The notes: generated by a model not told the origin, from the letters alone. Counted from the first letter of the stretch, positions 25,221-35,265 are shown. The stretch is 64,000 nucleotides of DNA from Tepidisphaera sp. (GCA_016124375.1 WGNV01000004.1:248001-312000); one strand, 5' to 3'. Program-made: numbers and translations.

Positions 25221-26423
25221 TTACACCGGTCGCCGACGAGTATTCATGCTCTCCACAAACTGATCAAACAGGTACCCCGCGTCGTGCGGCCCGGGGGAAG
25301 CCTCGGGGTGATACTGCACACAAAACACCGGCTTCCCCTTCAAGCGGAATCCCGCTAAGGTGTTGTCGTTCAAGTGGATGTGCGTTGGCTCGCCTCCGGC
25401 GGCCTTCAGGCTCTCGGTGTCCACCGCGAACCCGTGGTTCTGGCTGGTGATCTCCACCCGCCCAGTCGTCGCATTCAGAATCGGCTGATTCGCACCGCGG
25501 TGGCCGAACTTAAGCTTATAGGTCCTTGCCCCGGCGGCCAGCGCCAAAAGTTGGTGTCCCAGGCAGATCCCAAATGTGGGGATTGTCTCGTTCTCGGACG
25601 TCCCGAGCAGTTCTCGCAGGGTCGCGACGGTCTTTTCAACGGCGGCGGGATCGCCCGGGCCGTTTGAGATGAACAGGCCGTCGATCTCGCCCGCGCGATA
25701 TCGGCGCAGGATTTCCGAAGCGGGCGTGTCGTGGGGCACCACGATCACTTCGCACCCTCGCTCCGCGAGATTGCGCAGGATGTTTGCCTTGGCGCCGCAG
25801 TCGAGCGTCAGCACCCGCAAGGGCTTGGCGGCGTGCCCTGTTCCGGGGACGGCCCAGTCACCCAGGGTCTCCTTCCAGGTCGAGCCGCTGGTGCAGCCGA
25901 CCTTGGGGACCAGGTTCTGCCCGGCCATGGAGGGGGCCTTGCGGGCCATCTCGACGAGTTGTTCGTCGGTGAGGTCGGTGCGATCGGTGAGGGCCCCCAC
26001 CATCGAGCCGCCCGAGCGGAGGATGCGTGTCAGGGCGCGGGTGTCGATTCCCTCAAGCCCCAGCACGCCGGCGGCCTTCAGGTAGTCGGGCAGGCTCTGG
26101 TTGGCCCGGTAGTTGGAGTGGCTCCTGGCCAGCTCCCGCACGATGAATCCCGAGACCTGGACTTTGACGGATTCGACGTCGTCGGCGTTGACGCCGTAGT
26201 TCCCGATCATGGGGAACGTCTGGACGAGGATCTGCCCGGTGTAGGACGGGTCGGTGAGCGACTCCTGGTAGCCGCACATGGAGGTGTTGAAGACGACCTC
26301 GGCGAGGCTGACGATCTGTCTTCCGGTAGCACCGAAGGGGATGCCGGAAAAAACGTCGCCGCTGGCAAGTGCGAGGCGGCCTGAGGGCCCGGCCTGGCGG
26401 GCTACGGTGGGATTGGTTGTCAT
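25221..26423 (-). CDS. carA: carbamoyl-phosphate synthase small (glutaminase) subunit
   Basis: Hydrolyses glutamine to feed ammonia to CarB for carbamoyl phosphate, used in arginine and pyrimidine synthesis. The N-terminal CPSase small domain (FNTSMCGYQESLTDPSY, QTFPMIGNYGVN) and the C-terminal class I amidotransferase domain (GICLGHQ with C287, and QYHPEASPGP) are complete. Length 400 is normal. I chose ATG 26423 (MTTNPTVARQ) over an ATG 11 codons upstream that would overlap priA's start. carB is not adjacent. It diverges from priA with only 21 bases between start codons. Confidence 0.95.
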   Translation of the reverse strand: MTTNPTVARQAGPSGRLALASGDVFSGIPFGATGRQIVSLAEVVFNTSMCGYQESLTDPSYTGQILVQTFPMIGNYGVNADDVESVKVQVSGFIVRELARSHSNYRANQSLPDYLKAAGVLGLEGIDTRALTRILRSGGSMVGALTDRTDLTDEQLVEMARKAPSMAGQNLVPKVGCTSGSTWKETLGDWAVPGTGHAAKPLRVLTLDCGAKANILRNLAERGCEVIVVPHDTPASEILRRYRAGEIDGLFISNGPGDPAAVEKTVATLRELLGTSENETIPTFGICLGHQLLALAAGARTYKLKFGHRGANQPILNATTGRVEITSQNHGFAVDTESLKAAGGEPTHIHLNDNTLAGFRLKGKPVFCVQYHPEASPGPHDAGYLFDQFVESMNTRRRPV

Positions 26424-26444
26424 CAAAACCCAGTGTAGCGCGGC

Positions 26445-28889
26445 ATGACGGATCAATCACTCTTTTCGGCTGAAATCGAAGCGACAGCGGGCGTGTTCGC
26501 ACGCGTCGCGGTGGCGCGGGGGATCGAGCGCCTGGATGGGGACGGGGCACTGACGTATCGCTGCGAGGGGGAAGCGCCGGATGTGGGCGAACTGGTGCGG
26601 GTGCCGCTGGGCAAGGGAGAGGCTGATGGGATCGTGGTGGCGCTGGGTGGGGCGGATCTGCTGGATGGGGTGCCGGCGTGGAAGGCCAAGGCGATCATCG
26701 GGAAGAGCGGGGCCAAGTTGCCCCGGGCATTGATCGAGCTGGCGCGCTGGATGGCGGGGTACTACGTGTGCCCGTTGGGGATGGTGCTGGCGACGATGAT
26801 GCCCGCGGCGGTCAAGCACGGCACCGGCACGCGGATGGTGGAGATGGTGCGGCGGCTGGGGAAGAAAGAAGGAGATGGGGCAGGCACAGGCGGGACGCCT
26901 GTGCCACGAGATGGGGTAGAGGAAGGCGAGGAAGCGGCGGAAGGCACTGCTCTGGAGAGCAGTGCCACCAAAGAAAAGAAGCAAGGCAGGCTGTCGCCCG
27001 CGGCCCGACGCGCCTGGGCGGCGATTGAGGCGATGCCCGAGCGCGACTTTCCGCTGGCCCTGAACGAACTGGCGCTGCGGGCGGGGGTCAAGAGCCCGGC
27101 GCCGATTCGAGGCCTGGCCAAGGCTGGATTGGTCGAGATCACGCGCGAAACAACGGTGCGCTCGGGGGAGGTGGCGGGGCTGGCGGGGTTGGTTGAGCCG
27201 ACCGAGAAGTCGCTCGCGCCGACGCTCGACCAAGCGAACGCGATCGAAGGCGTGTGGGCGTCGCGGGCCACCTTCGGCGTGCACCTGCTGCACGGCATCA
27301 CGGGCTCGGGCAAGACCGAGGTGTATTTGCAACTGATCGCGCGGGTGCTGGCGCAGGGGCAAAGCGCCCTGGTGTTGGTGCCGGAGATCGCGCTGACGCC
27401 TCAGACCAGCGTGAGGTTCACCCGGCGCTTCGGGCGCGGGGCGGTGGCGGTGCTGCACTCGGGCTTGACAGCGTCGCAGCGGCACAAGGAGTGGGCGAGA
27501 GCCGCGGGGGGCGGGGCGAGGGTGGTCGTGGGCGCGAGATCGGCAGTGTTCGCGCCGCTGGAGAGCCTGGGCCTGATCGTCGTGGATGAGGAGCACGACG
27601 GGTCGTACAAGCAGGATCGCCTGCCCCGGTACAACGCGCGGGACGTGGCCATCAAGCGGGCGCACCAGGCCGGGTGTCCGGTGGTGCTGGGCAGCGCGAC
27701 GCCGAGCCTGGAAAGCTGGGCCAATGCCCGCCCCGCCGGGGTGCGGCGCTACACGCTGTGGACGCTGGCGTCGCGGGCCGGGGGCGCGAGGCTGCCGGAG
27801 GTCGCGATCGTCGATCTGGCGGCGGAACGCCATCTGCGGCGCGAGATGGATGGGCGCGACGACGGGCGATTGCACATGCTGGGCCCGACTCTGGAGCGGG
27901 AACTGGAACGCACGCTGAGCGAAGGGGGGCAGGCGATCCTGCTGCTGAATCGGCGTGGGCTTGCGAGCCAGGTGTGGTGCCGTGCGCCCCGGTGCGGGTT
28001 TGTGCTGCGCTGCGATCAGTGCGATGCCAACCTGATCGTGCACAAGGTGCCCGAAGCGGGGCGGCTGCTGGTGGTGCGCTGCCACCACTGCCTGAGCGAG
28101 CAGCGTGTGCCGAGCCTTTGCCCGCAGTGCGGCGGGCGGCTGGCGCACTTCGGGGGGGGCACGCAGCGGGCGGAAGAGGAGCTTTCCCGCAAGTTCGCGA
28201 GCATGGGGCTGGTGGATGGCCAGACGCTGCGTCGCATCGACGCGGACACGATGCGCACGGGGCGGGATTACTTCAGCGTGCTGGAGGCATTTTCGCGGGG
28301 CGAGGTGCGGGTGTTGCTGGGCACGCAGATGATCGCCAAGGGGCTGGATTTTCCGAATGTGAGATTGGTGGGCGTCGTCGACGCGGACACGGCGCTCAGC
28401 CTGCCCGACTTTCGCGCGGGCGAGCGGACGTTTCAGTTGGTCAGCCAGGTGGCGGGGCGCGCGGGGCGGGGCGAACACGCGGGGCGGGTCATCATTCAGA
28501 CCATGTCGCCCGAGGCACCGGCGATCCGGCTCGCGGCGGCGCACGACTATGTCGCGTTTGCAGAGCGCGAATGGGCGGATCGTGTGCGGTTTGAACTGCC
28601 CCCGGCGACGCGCATGGCCAGGGTGGTGTGCCGCGATGAGCGGAGCGACAAGGCGAAGGCAGCGGCGGCGGAGCTGGCCCAGGCGATCCACGCCGCGGGG
28701 GGCGTGAAGGTGCGCGGGCCGCTCCCGTGCACGGTGTCTCGGGTTGCGGGGCAGTTCAGGTTCGCGGTGGATTTGCTGGGCGGCAAGGCGGGGGATGTGC
28801 AGGCGGCGCTGGGAGAGGTGCGGCGGCGCGGGCTGCTTACCAGCGACGCGAAGACGGCGGTGGATGTGGACCCGCTTTCGCTGATGTGA
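26445..28889 (+). CDS. priA: primosomal protein N' (PriA replication-restart helicase)
   Basis: 3'-to-5' DNA helicase that reloads the replisome at stalled forks. It has Walker A GITGSGKTEVY, the DEEH box, eight zinc-binding cysteines in the CRAPRCGFVLRCDQCD to LCPQCGG segment, and helicase motifs near GTQMIAKGLDFPNV and VAGRAGRGEHAG. Length 814 is above the common 730. The extra length includes residues about 140-185, a linker between the DNA-binding and helicase parts that holds two in-frame palindromic repeats translated as GTGGTPVP and GTALESSAT. The first gene of a probable priA-mnmG-antiporter run. Confidence 0.95.
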   Translation: MTDQSLFSAEIEATAGVFARVAVARGIERLDGDGALTYRCEGEAPDVGELVRVPLGKGEADGIVVALGGADLLDGVPAWKAKAIIGKSGAKLPRALIELARWMAGYYVCPLGMVLATMMPAAVKHGTGTRMVEMVRRLGKKEGDGAGTGGTPVPRDGVEEGEEAAEGTALESSATKEKKQGRLSPAARRAWAAIEAMPERDFPLALNELALRAGVKSPAPIRGLAKAGLVEITRETTVRSGEVAGLAGLVEPTEKSLAPTLDQANAIEGVWASRATFGVHLLHGITGSGKTEVYLQLIARVLAQGQSALVLVPEIALTPQTSVRFTRRFGRGAVAVLHSGLTASQRHKEWARAAGGGARVVVGARSAVFAPLESLGLIVVDEEHDGSYKQDRLPRYNARDVAIKRAHQAGCPVVLGSATPSLESWANARPAGVRRYTLWTLASRAGGARLPEVAIVDLAAERHLRREMDGRDDGRLHMLGPTLERELERTLSEGGQAILLLNRRGLASQVWCRAPRCGFVLRCDQCDANLIVHKVPEAGRLLVVRCHHCLSEQRVPSLCPQCGGRLAHFGGGTQRAEEELSRKFASMGLVDGQTLRRIDADTMRTGRDYFSVLEAFSRGEVRVLLGTQMIAKGLDFPNVRLVGVVDADTALSLPDFRAGERTFQLVSQVAGRAGRGEHAGRVIIQTMSPEAPAIRLAAAHDYVAFAEREWADRVRFELPPATRMARVVCRDERSDKAKAAAAELAQAIHAAGGVKVRGPLPCTVSRVAGQFRFAVDLLGGKAGDVQAALGEVRRRGLLTSDAKTAVDVDPLSLM
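26883..26905. repeat. palindromic repeat inside priA (copy 1)
   Basis: A perfect 10-base inverted repeat GGCACAGGCG/CGCCTGTGCC with a 3-base loop, lying in frame within priA at residues about 147-154 (TGGTPVP). It shares the outer GGCAC/GTGCC frame with family D at 55-120 but differs in the core. Confidence 0.8.
26943..26966. repeat. palindromic repeat inside priA (copy 2, family D)
   Basis: A perfect 11-base inverted repeat GGCACTGCTCT/AGAGCAGTGCC with a GG loop, in frame in priA (residues about 167-174). Compared with the arm at 95-118, one C-G pair is replaced by T-A on both sides, a compensated change that keeps the hairpin. Confidence 0.85.
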
Positions 28890-28922
28890 GAACCCACGCG
28901 ACGCGGTTCATACCATCAAACT

Positions 28923-30839
28923 GTGAGCGAGCGATTCGATGTCATCGTGATCGGTGGCGGGCACGCGGGGGCCGAGGCGGCATGGGCCGCGGCCAACGTG
29001 CTGGCGGCGCACCGTCCCGGCGCGGGGCGTGTCGCGCTTGTGACGGCGGACCCGGCGAAGATCGGCGTGATGTCGTGCAACCCGGCGATCGGCGGGCTGG
29101 CCAAGGGCCAACTGGTGCGGGAGATCGATGCGCTGGGCGGGCTGATGGGCCTGGCGACCGACGCGACGGGAATCCAGTTTCGCGTGCTGAACACCAGCAA
29201 GGGCCCGGCGGTGCACGGGCCCAGGGCGCAGTGCGACAAGCACGCGTACGCCGAGCAGGTGCAGAGGATGATCGCGTCGCGCGAGAACATTCGCGTGGTG
29301 GCGGGCAGCGTCGAGGCGTTGCTGGTGGAGGCGGGGGCGGTGCGGGGCGTGCGGATCATGACGCCCGAGGGGCGCAGCGTCGATCTCGCGTGCCAGCAGG
29401 TGGTGCTCACAACCGGCACGTTCATGCGGGGCTTGATGCACAGCGGCGAAACGCAGACCCCGGGCGGGCGCTTCGGCGAGGCCCCGGCGGTGGGCATCAG
29501 CGCGTCGCTGCGCGAACTGGGGTTTGAACTCGGGCGACTCAAGACCGGCACGCCCCCCAGGCTTCGGCGCGGGACGATCGATTGGGACGGGCTGGAGAGC
29601 CAGCACGGGGACGCCGAGCCCACGCCCTTCAGCGATCTGACATTGGCGTGCGAGGACCTGGGGGAAAACGGCGGCGGGCCCGTCTCGGCGCTGGCGGAGC
29701 GCTTTCCGCTGCTCACGCAGGTGGCGTGCAAGCAGACCCGGACGACGCTCGATGCGCACGAGGCGATCCGCGCGAATCTGCACCGGGCGCCGATGTTCAG
29801 CGGGCAGATCGAGGGCGTCGGGCCCCGGTATTGCCCGAGCATCGAAGACAAGGTGGTGCGCTTCGCCGATCGCGACGCCCACGGGGTGTTTCTGGAGCCC
29901 GAGAGCCTGCGCGACGACTGGGTGTACTGCAACGGGATCTCGACCAGCCTACCCCGGGATGTGCAGGAGACGATCGTGCGCACGATGCCCGGGTGCGAGC
30001 GGGCGGAGATTTTGCGTTTCGGCTACGCGGTGGAGTATGACATGGTGCGCCCGCACCAGATCGAGGTGACCGGGCAGACGCGCCTGGTGCGGGGGCTGTA
30101 TCTGGCGGGGCAGATCAACGGGACCAGCGGCTACGAAGAAGCCGCGGCTCAGGGATTGGTGGCGGGCGCGAACGCGGCGCTGGCGGCGGTCGGTCACGAA
30201 GCGTGGGTGCTGGGGCGCAGCGAGGCGTACATCGGCGTCTTGATGGATGACCTGGTGACCAAGACGCCGGTGGAGCCATACCGGATGTTCACAAGCCGCG
30301 CCGAGCATCGGTTGCTTTTGCGGGCCGACAACGCGGGAGAGCGGCTGACGCCGGTGGCGCAGAGGCTGGGGATGCTCGAGGGCACGGCACTGGGGCGGGC
30401 GCGGGCCCGGGTGTTCGAGCGCCGGCGCGGGCAGGGGGCGGCGCTGGGCCTGGCAATCGACGCCCAGCCGGGGCTGGCCAAGCGCATCCGCGCGCAGGAC
30501 TTTGACCTGGAGCAACTGAAAGCCGCTCTGCCCGGGGTGGAGGCCGACGGGCCGGTGTGGCGGACGACCCATGCGCAGCGCCGCTACGAGGCGTACGTGA
30601 TTCGGGAAGTGGCGGAGATCAAGCGGCACGCGGCGATGGAGGGCAAGCGCCTGCCCGAGACGATCGACTATCGCGTGTTCACGCAGATGCGCACCGAGGC
30701 GCGCGAGTCGCTGGCACGCTTTCGCCCGCGTACCTTTGGCCAGGCCGGACGTCTCGAAGGAATCACCCCCGCCGACCTCACGCTGCTGATGGTGCTGGTC
30801 GAACGACTCGGCCGGTCGGGCGGCCAGGCCCCGCGATAA
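28923..30839 (+). CDS. mnmG: tRNA uridine-34 carboxymethylaminomethyl modification enzyme MnmG
   Basis: FAD-dependent subunit of the MnmEG complex that modifies the wobble uridine of several tRNAs. The FAD loop GGGHAG is at residues 11-16. The family segments SCNPAIGGLAKGQLVREIDA, LKTGTPPRL and NGTSGYEEAAAQGL are visible, and the C-terminal helical region is complete. Length 638 is normal. The start is GTG at 28923, the first codon of the conserved MnmG N-terminus. It follows priA by 33 bases. The mnmE partner is not in the window. Confidence 0.96.
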   Translation: MSERFDVIVIGGGHAGAEAAWAAANVLAAHRPGAGRVALVTADPAKIGVMSCNPAIGGLAKGQLVREIDALGGLMGLATDATGIQFRVLNTSKGPAVHGPRAQCDKHAYAEQVQRMIASRENIRVVAGSVEALLVEAGAVRGVRIMTPEGRSVDLACQQVVLTTGTFMRGLMHSGETQTPGGRFGEAPAVGISASLRELGFELGRLKTGTPPRLRRGTIDWDGLESQHGDAEPTPFSDLTLACEDLGENGGGPVSALAERFPLLTQVACKQTRTTLDAHEAIRANLHRAPMFSGQIEGVGPRYCPSIEDKVVRFADRDAHGVFLEPESLRDDWVYCNGISTSLPRDVQETIVRTMPGCERAEILRFGYAVEYDMVRPHQIEVTGQTRLVRGLYLAGQINGTSGYEEAAAQGLVAGANAALAAVGHEAWVLGRSEAYIGVLMDDLVTKTPVEPYRMFTSRAEHRLLLRADNAGERLTPVAQRLGMLEGTALGRARARVFERRRGQGAALGLAIDAQPGLAKRIRAQDFDLEQLKAALPGVEADGPVWRTTHAQRRYEAYVIREVAEIKRHAAMEGKRLPETIDYRVFTQMRTEARESLARFRPRTFGQAGRLEGITPADLTLLMVLVERLGRSGGQAPR

Positions 30840-30853
30840 GAACCCAACCCCAC

Positions 30854-32644
30854 ATGCTGCTCACCATCGCCGAATCCGCCCAGGCACCCCTCGCGGTGCA
30901 GTTGCTCGTGATGCTCGCGACCGCCGCGCTGGTCGCGACGCTGTTCCGCAGGCTGAAGCTCGAACTCATCCCGGGCTACCTGATGGCGGGCGTGCTGGTG
31001 GGGCCGCACGCGATCGGGGTGGTGCACGACGCCCACGCCGTCGAGTCGATCTCCGAGCTGGCGATCATCCTGCTGATGTTCGCGATCGGGCTGCACCTGG
31101 ACGTCTCGAGCATCCGGCGGGGGCTAGCGCCGATCCTGGCGGTCGGGGCGATCTCCACGCTGCTGGTGACGCTCGCGGCCTGGGGCGCGATGTCGCTGGC
31201 GGGCGTCAGCGCCCCGCGCGGGCTGGTGATGGCCATGGCCCTCAGCATGTCGTCGACCGCGGTTGCGGTGCGCGTGCTGATGACTCGGCGCGAGGGACGC
31301 ACGCCCCACGGGCGGGTGACGCTGGGCGTGGCGATCGTGCAGGACCTCATCAGCGTCGTCGTCATGGCGCTCCTGCCCCCGATCGCCAAGTGGGCGGGCG
31401 TGGCGGATGCGATGGTGACCAGCGGAAAGTCGCTGCCCAGGTGGGCGGAGTTTGTATCGGCCGCGGGCATCGGGCTGGGCGGCATCACCGTGATGATCCT
31501 GGGCGGGCGGGTGCTGCTGCCGCGCCTGCTGGGGTATGTCGCGAAGGTTGGAAGTTCTGAGCTGGTGCTGGTGGTGTCGGCGGCGGTCGCGCTGGGTGCG
31601 GCGATCGGCACCAGCGTCATCGGCTTCAGCAACGAGATGGGGGCGTTCCTGGCGGGCTTCCTGCTCGCGGGCACGCCATTCAGGTATCAACTGTCGGGCC
31701 AGCTCGCGCCGATGCGCGACCTCCTGATGGCGATCTTCTTCACGGCGGTGGGCATGAACGTGTCGCCCGTGATGGTGGGGTCGCACCTGTTTGTGGTCAT
31801 CGCGGGGGCGGTGGGCGTGGTGCTGATGAAGGCGGCGTGCATCGGGCTCACATCGTGGAGCGCCGGGCTGGCCGCCCGGTCCAGCCTGTTGACCGGCGTG
31901 TACCTCGCCAGCGCGGGGGAGTTCAGCCTGGTGGTGCTGGCCGCCGCCGGCACCGCGGGCATCCTGGGCAGCGAGCAGCTTGGCACGTGCATCGCCGTGG
32001 TCATCCTGTCGCTGGTGGTGGCGCCGATGCTCATCGTGCCCGCCAACGCGCTGGGCGCATCGCTGGTGGGCGTCAAGCCCCCGCCCTGGGCGGTGCGGTC
32101 GTCGCTCAACACCACGCCGGGCGAAGAAGCCCACGCGACGCCGGTCGGGCGGCACGTCATCATCGCCGGGTTCGGCCCGGTGGGGCGCACGCTGGCGGAC
32201 CGCTTCAGCGTGCTGAACATTCCGTTCACGGTGATCGAGCTCAACCCGCGCACCGTGCAGCGCCAGGCGACGCTCGGGCGGCTGATCGTCTATGGAGACG
32301 TGACCAACCCCGACGTGCTCGAGAGCGCGGGCATCGAGCACGCCGACGCGATCATTCTGACGATCCCCGACGACGAAGCGACGCTGCGGGCGTGCCAGGC
32401 GGTGCGGGCGGTGGCGCCGGATGTGTTCATCGCCGCCCGGACGAACTTCCTCAGCGGCAAGTTCCTCGCCCACCAGCTGGGCGCGGACCTGGTCACGGTC
32501 GAAGAGATCGCCACGGCACAGGCGATGGAGCGCGAGGTGCTGGAGCAGCTGCAGCGCTTCAGGAAGCCGGGCGAGGGGTACCCGCCCCCGGCGACCTATG
32601 GCGAGCCCGAGCCCGCCCACCCGGCGGACGGCCCCGGCGCGTGA
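30854..32644 (+). CDS. KefB-type cation:proton antiporter with RCK domain
   Basis: A 596-residue CPA2-family antiporter. About 12 membrane helices fill residues 10-400 (IPGYLMAGVLVGPHAIG, AIILLMFAIGLHLD, SMSSTAVAVRVL, TGVYLASAGEFSLVVLAA). A cytoplasmic TrkA-N/RCK domain (about 430-560) has the nucleotide loop IIAGFGPVGRTLADR. It exchanges K+ or Na+ for protons, gated by nucleotide or redox ligand. It begins 14 bases after mnmG. The C-terminal tail is Pro-rich. The ion cannot be assigned from sequence. Confidence 0.9.
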   Translation: MLLTIAESAQAPLAVQLLVMLATAALVATLFRRLKLELIPGYLMAGVLVGPHAIGVVHDAHAVESISELAIILLMFAIGLHLDVSSIRRGLAPILAVGAISTLLVTLAAWGAMSLAGVSAPRGLVMAMALSMSSTAVAVRVLMTRREGRTPHGRVTLGVAIVQDLISVVVMALLPPIAKWAGVADAMVTSGKSLPRWAEFVSAAGIGLGGITVMILGGRVLLPRLLGYVAKVGSSELVLVVSAAVALGAAIGTSVIGFSNEMGAFLAGFLLAGTPFRYQLSGQLAPMRDLLMAIFFTAVGMNVSPVMVGSHLFVVIAGAVGVVLMKAACIGLTSWSAGLAARSSLLTGVYLASAGEFSLVVLAAAGTAGILGSEQLGTCIAVVILSLVVAPMLIVPANALGASLVGVKPPPWAVRSSLNTTPGEEAHATPVGRHVIIAGFGPVGRTLADRFSVLNIPFTVIELNPRTVQRQATLGRLIVYGDVTNPDVLESAGIEHADAIILTIPDDEATLRACQAVRAVAPDVFIAARTNFLSGKFLAHQLGADLVTVEEIATAQAMEREVLEQLQRFRKPGEGYPPPATYGEPEPAHPADGPGA

Positions 32645-32648
32645 CGCG

Positions 32649-34115
32649 TCAGTGGGCGTTGGGGTGCACAAAGCCCCGGAAGAGCGTGAGCCAGAGGATC
32701 TTGATGTCGAACCCGAGCGACCAGTGCCGGATGTAGAAGAGATCCAGCTGGAGTCGCTTGCGCAGGTCGGTATCACCCCGCATGCCGTTGACCTGGGCCC
32801 AGCCCGTGATGCCGGCCTTCACGTGTTGCCTCAGCATGTAGCCCCGCCAGTCTTCGCGGAAACGGGCGATCAGTTCCGGGCGCTCGGGCCGCGGGCCCAC
32901 CAGGCTCATCTCCCCCGCCAGCACGTTGAACAGCTGGGGAAGTTCGTCGAGGCTGGTGCGGCGCAGCCAGCGCCCCACTGGGGTGACGCGCGGATCATCG
33001 CGGCTGGTCCACGCTGCGGGAGGCTGCTCGTCGCGCTCGTGGAACATCGTGCGGAACTTGAGAATCTCGAACTCTTCGCCCCCGAGGCTCACCCGCCTCT
33101 GGCGGAAAATGACCGGCCCAGGCCCGCTGAGCCTGACAAGAAGCGAGACCAGCAGCAGCACGGGGCTGAAGACCACCAGCCCGGCCAGCGAGCCGGCGAT
33201 GTCGATGGCGCGCTTGAGGATGCCGCTGACACCTTCCATCGGGCTCTCGCGCACGCTCAGGATGGGCATGCCGTCAAGTTCGCTCACGACCATGCTCTGG
33301 GGCATGTAGCGCGGATTCACGTCGGGAATGAGGCGGACGCTCACGGGGAAGCGGTCGAGGCGGCTCAGCAGGGCGCGGGTGAGCCCGGCCTTGCCGGTGG
33401 GCAGCGCGATGTACACCGCGTCGGGCGGGCGCCGGTCGAGAATCGCCTCCAGATCATCCATCCCGCCCAGCACGGGCTTGCCCAGCACCTGCGCGGGGCC
33501 GAGGTTTTTTTCCTGGTGAGAGATGAAGTAGGCGACGTGGATGCCGGTCCATGAGTTGCGTTCGAGGGTGCGGGCGGTGACCTTGGCCAGGCGCCCGGTG
33601 CCGATGATCGCTACGTGGCGCAGGTTCAGCCCGTGACGCCGGATGTATCGCAGCCCGAGCCGGAAGAACCCGCGCTCGGCGATGAGCATCGCGGGCAGCA
33701 CCAACGCCAGCAGACCCAGCTGCACCCGCCCGGCTTCGAGCATCAGCGGGCCGGACGACGGCCCCGGGTTCCACCCGACGAACTCGCGCGGCGCAAACGC
33801 GAAGACCGTGGCGATCAGCACCACGATCGTGAGCAGCGACGCCTTGACGACCTGCGCAAACTCCGAGAGCACGCGTCCGTCACGGCGCGGGCGATAGAGG
33901 CCGAACAGACGCATGGCTACCAGCACGATCGGCACCGCGAACAAGGCCAGCGGCTCGCGCATCCACGCGACGACGCCCGCCCCCTCGGGCGAGGGAATGC
34001 TGCCGTCGATCATCTGCCGCCGAATCAGCCAGGCGCCGTAGCACGCCAGGCCCGCCACGAGCCCGTCCACGGCTCCCAGCAGCGCGACAAAGAGTTGGTG
34101 TCGTTGCTTCAGCAC
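32649..34115 (-). CDS. polyprenyl-phosphate sugar-1-phosphate transferase (exopolysaccharide)
   Basis: A 488-residue WcaJ/WbaP-type enzyme that loads the first sugar phosphate onto undecaprenyl phosphate at the inner membrane to begin polysaccharide synthesis. Four to five membrane helices occupy residues 10-120, then a Rossmann-like domain (HVAIIGTGRLAKVTARTLE), another helix (AGSLAGLVVFSPVLLLVSLL) and the catalytic domain with FKTMF-like LKFRTM, TSLDELPQLFNVLAGEMSLV and GPRPERPEL. The start is GTG 34115. No other glycan genes lie beside it. Its end is four bases from the antiporter's stop, convergent. Confidence 0.92.
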   Translation of the reverse strand: MLKQRHQLFVALLGAVDGLVAGLACYGAWLIRRQMIDGSIPSPEGAGVVAWMREPLALFAVPIVLVAMRLFGLYRPRRDGRVLSEFAQVVKASLLTIVVLIATVFAFAPREFVGWNPGPSSGPLMLEAGRVQLGLLALVLPAMLIAERGFFRLGLRYIRRHGLNLRHVAIIGTGRLAKVTARTLERNSWTGIHVAYFISHQEKNLGPAQVLGKPVLGGMDDLEAILDRRPPDAVYIALPTGKAGLTRALLSRLDRFPVSVRLIPDVNPRYMPQSMVVSELDGMPILSVRESPMEGVSGILKRAIDIAGSLAGLVVFSPVLLLVSLLVRLSGPGPVIFRQRRVSLGGEEFEILKFRTMFHERDEQPPAAWTSRDDPRVTPVGRWLRRTSLDELPQLFNVLAGEMSLVGPRPERPELIARFREDWRGYMLRQHVKAGITGWAQVNGMRGDTDLRKRLQLDLFYIRHWSLGFDIKILWLTLFRGFVHPNAH

Positions 34116-34276
34116 TGCGTGTGCCTCGCTGCGCGGCCGCGCTGGGGCTGTCCCCGCGCGACACGGTGTGCGCCGCGTCCGATCCTCGAACGCGGCCTGA
34201 TCTCCCCGGACGTACTTTCACGAAGCCCCGGGGGTCTGTCAAGCCCTGTTGGCGCAGAATCCCGAAGGCACGAACT

Positions 34277-35239
34277 CTAGCCCCGCGGCCAGCCCGCGCC
34301 CAGTCGCGGCGAAGGCTCGCGCTCGCACATCTCGCGCAGCATCGCCTGCTCGGGCGCGCTCAGCGGGCACGTCGGCGTCACCACCTTCGCGATCAGGTAC
34401 AGATCTCCCTCGCGCCCTTTCTCGTCGCGCAGCCCCTTGCCCCGCAGCCGCAGCTTGCGCCCGCTGCCAGTCCCCGGCGGCACGCTCACTTCCACGCCTC
34501 CCCACAGCGTCGGCACGTTCAACGCCGCGCCCAGCGTCGCCTCGGCGATGGTCAGCGGCAGGTCCATGAACAGGTCCAGCCCTTTGCCCGTCTCCGCAAA
34601 CTCGCCGCGCCTGTACAGCGGGTGCGCGCCGATCCGCACCGTGATGAGCACCTCCGGCATCGTGCGCGACGCCCGCACCCGCAGCTGCGTGCCGTCATCC
34701 ACCCCGGGGGGCACCTTCACCTCGATGCTCTTGGTGCTTCCGTCCGAGGTCGTGAGGCGCACGGTTTCGAGGCTGCCCCGGGCCGCGGCTTCGAAGCTCA
34801 CCAGCAGCTCGTGCCTCAGGGTTTCGTCCGGCGCCGGCTGGGGCCCGCGCCCGGGCCTGGCCCCGCGGGCCCGCCCGCCCCCGAAGCCCCCGCCCATCCC
34901 CGCGCCGCCAAAGATCGACTCAAAGACCTCTTTGAGTTCCTCGTCGTCCATGTTGATGCCGTTGACGTCGACGTAGCTTCGCCCGCCCGGCCTGGCGCCC
35001 TGAGGCGGCGGGGCGCCCTTCACGCCCGCCTGACCGAACTGGTCGTAGAGCTTGCGCTTGGCGTCGTCGGACAAGACGTCGTAGGCCTCCTGCACCTCGG
35101 TGAACTTCTTCTGGGCGTCGGGGGCTTTGTTGACGTCGGGGTGGAGCTTGCGGACCAGGCCCCGGTAGGCCTTGCGGATGTCGTCGGCGCTGGCGCCCTT
35201 CGGCACGCCCAGCACCTCGTAATAGTCCCTTTGAGACAT
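34277..35239 (-). CDS. DnaJ-family co-chaperone lacking the zinc finger (CbpA-like)
   Basis: A 320-residue type II Hsp40 that stimulates DnaK. The J domain (residues 4-70) carries H33-P-D. A Gly/Arg/Phe-rich linker (about 108-135) follows, then two beta-barrel substrate-binding domains ([39 protein letters not shown]). No cysteine-rich domain is present, distinguishing it from DnaJ proper. Start ATG 35239. The open frame upstream would add 17 unrelated residues. A strong terminator from the upstream FKBP gene separates the two. Confidence 0.9.
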   Translation of the reverse strand: MSQRDYYEVLGVPKGASADDIRKAYRGLVRKLHPDVNKAPDAQKKFTEVQEAYDVLSDDAKRKLYDQFGQAGVKGAPPPQGARPGGRSYVDVNGINMDDEELKEVFESIFGGAGMGGGFGGGRARGARPGRGPQPAPDETLRHELLVSFEAAARGSLETVRLTTSDGSTKSIEVKVPPGVDDGTQLRVRASRTMPEVLITVRIGAHPLYRRGEFAETGKGLDLFMDLPLTIAEATLGAALNVPTLWGGVEVSVPPGTGSGRKLRLRGKGLRDEKGREGDLYLIAKVVTPTCPLSAPEQAMLREMCEREPSPRLGAGWPRG

Positions 35240-35265
35240 GGCAGGATGGTAGGTGGGCGTCGCGA

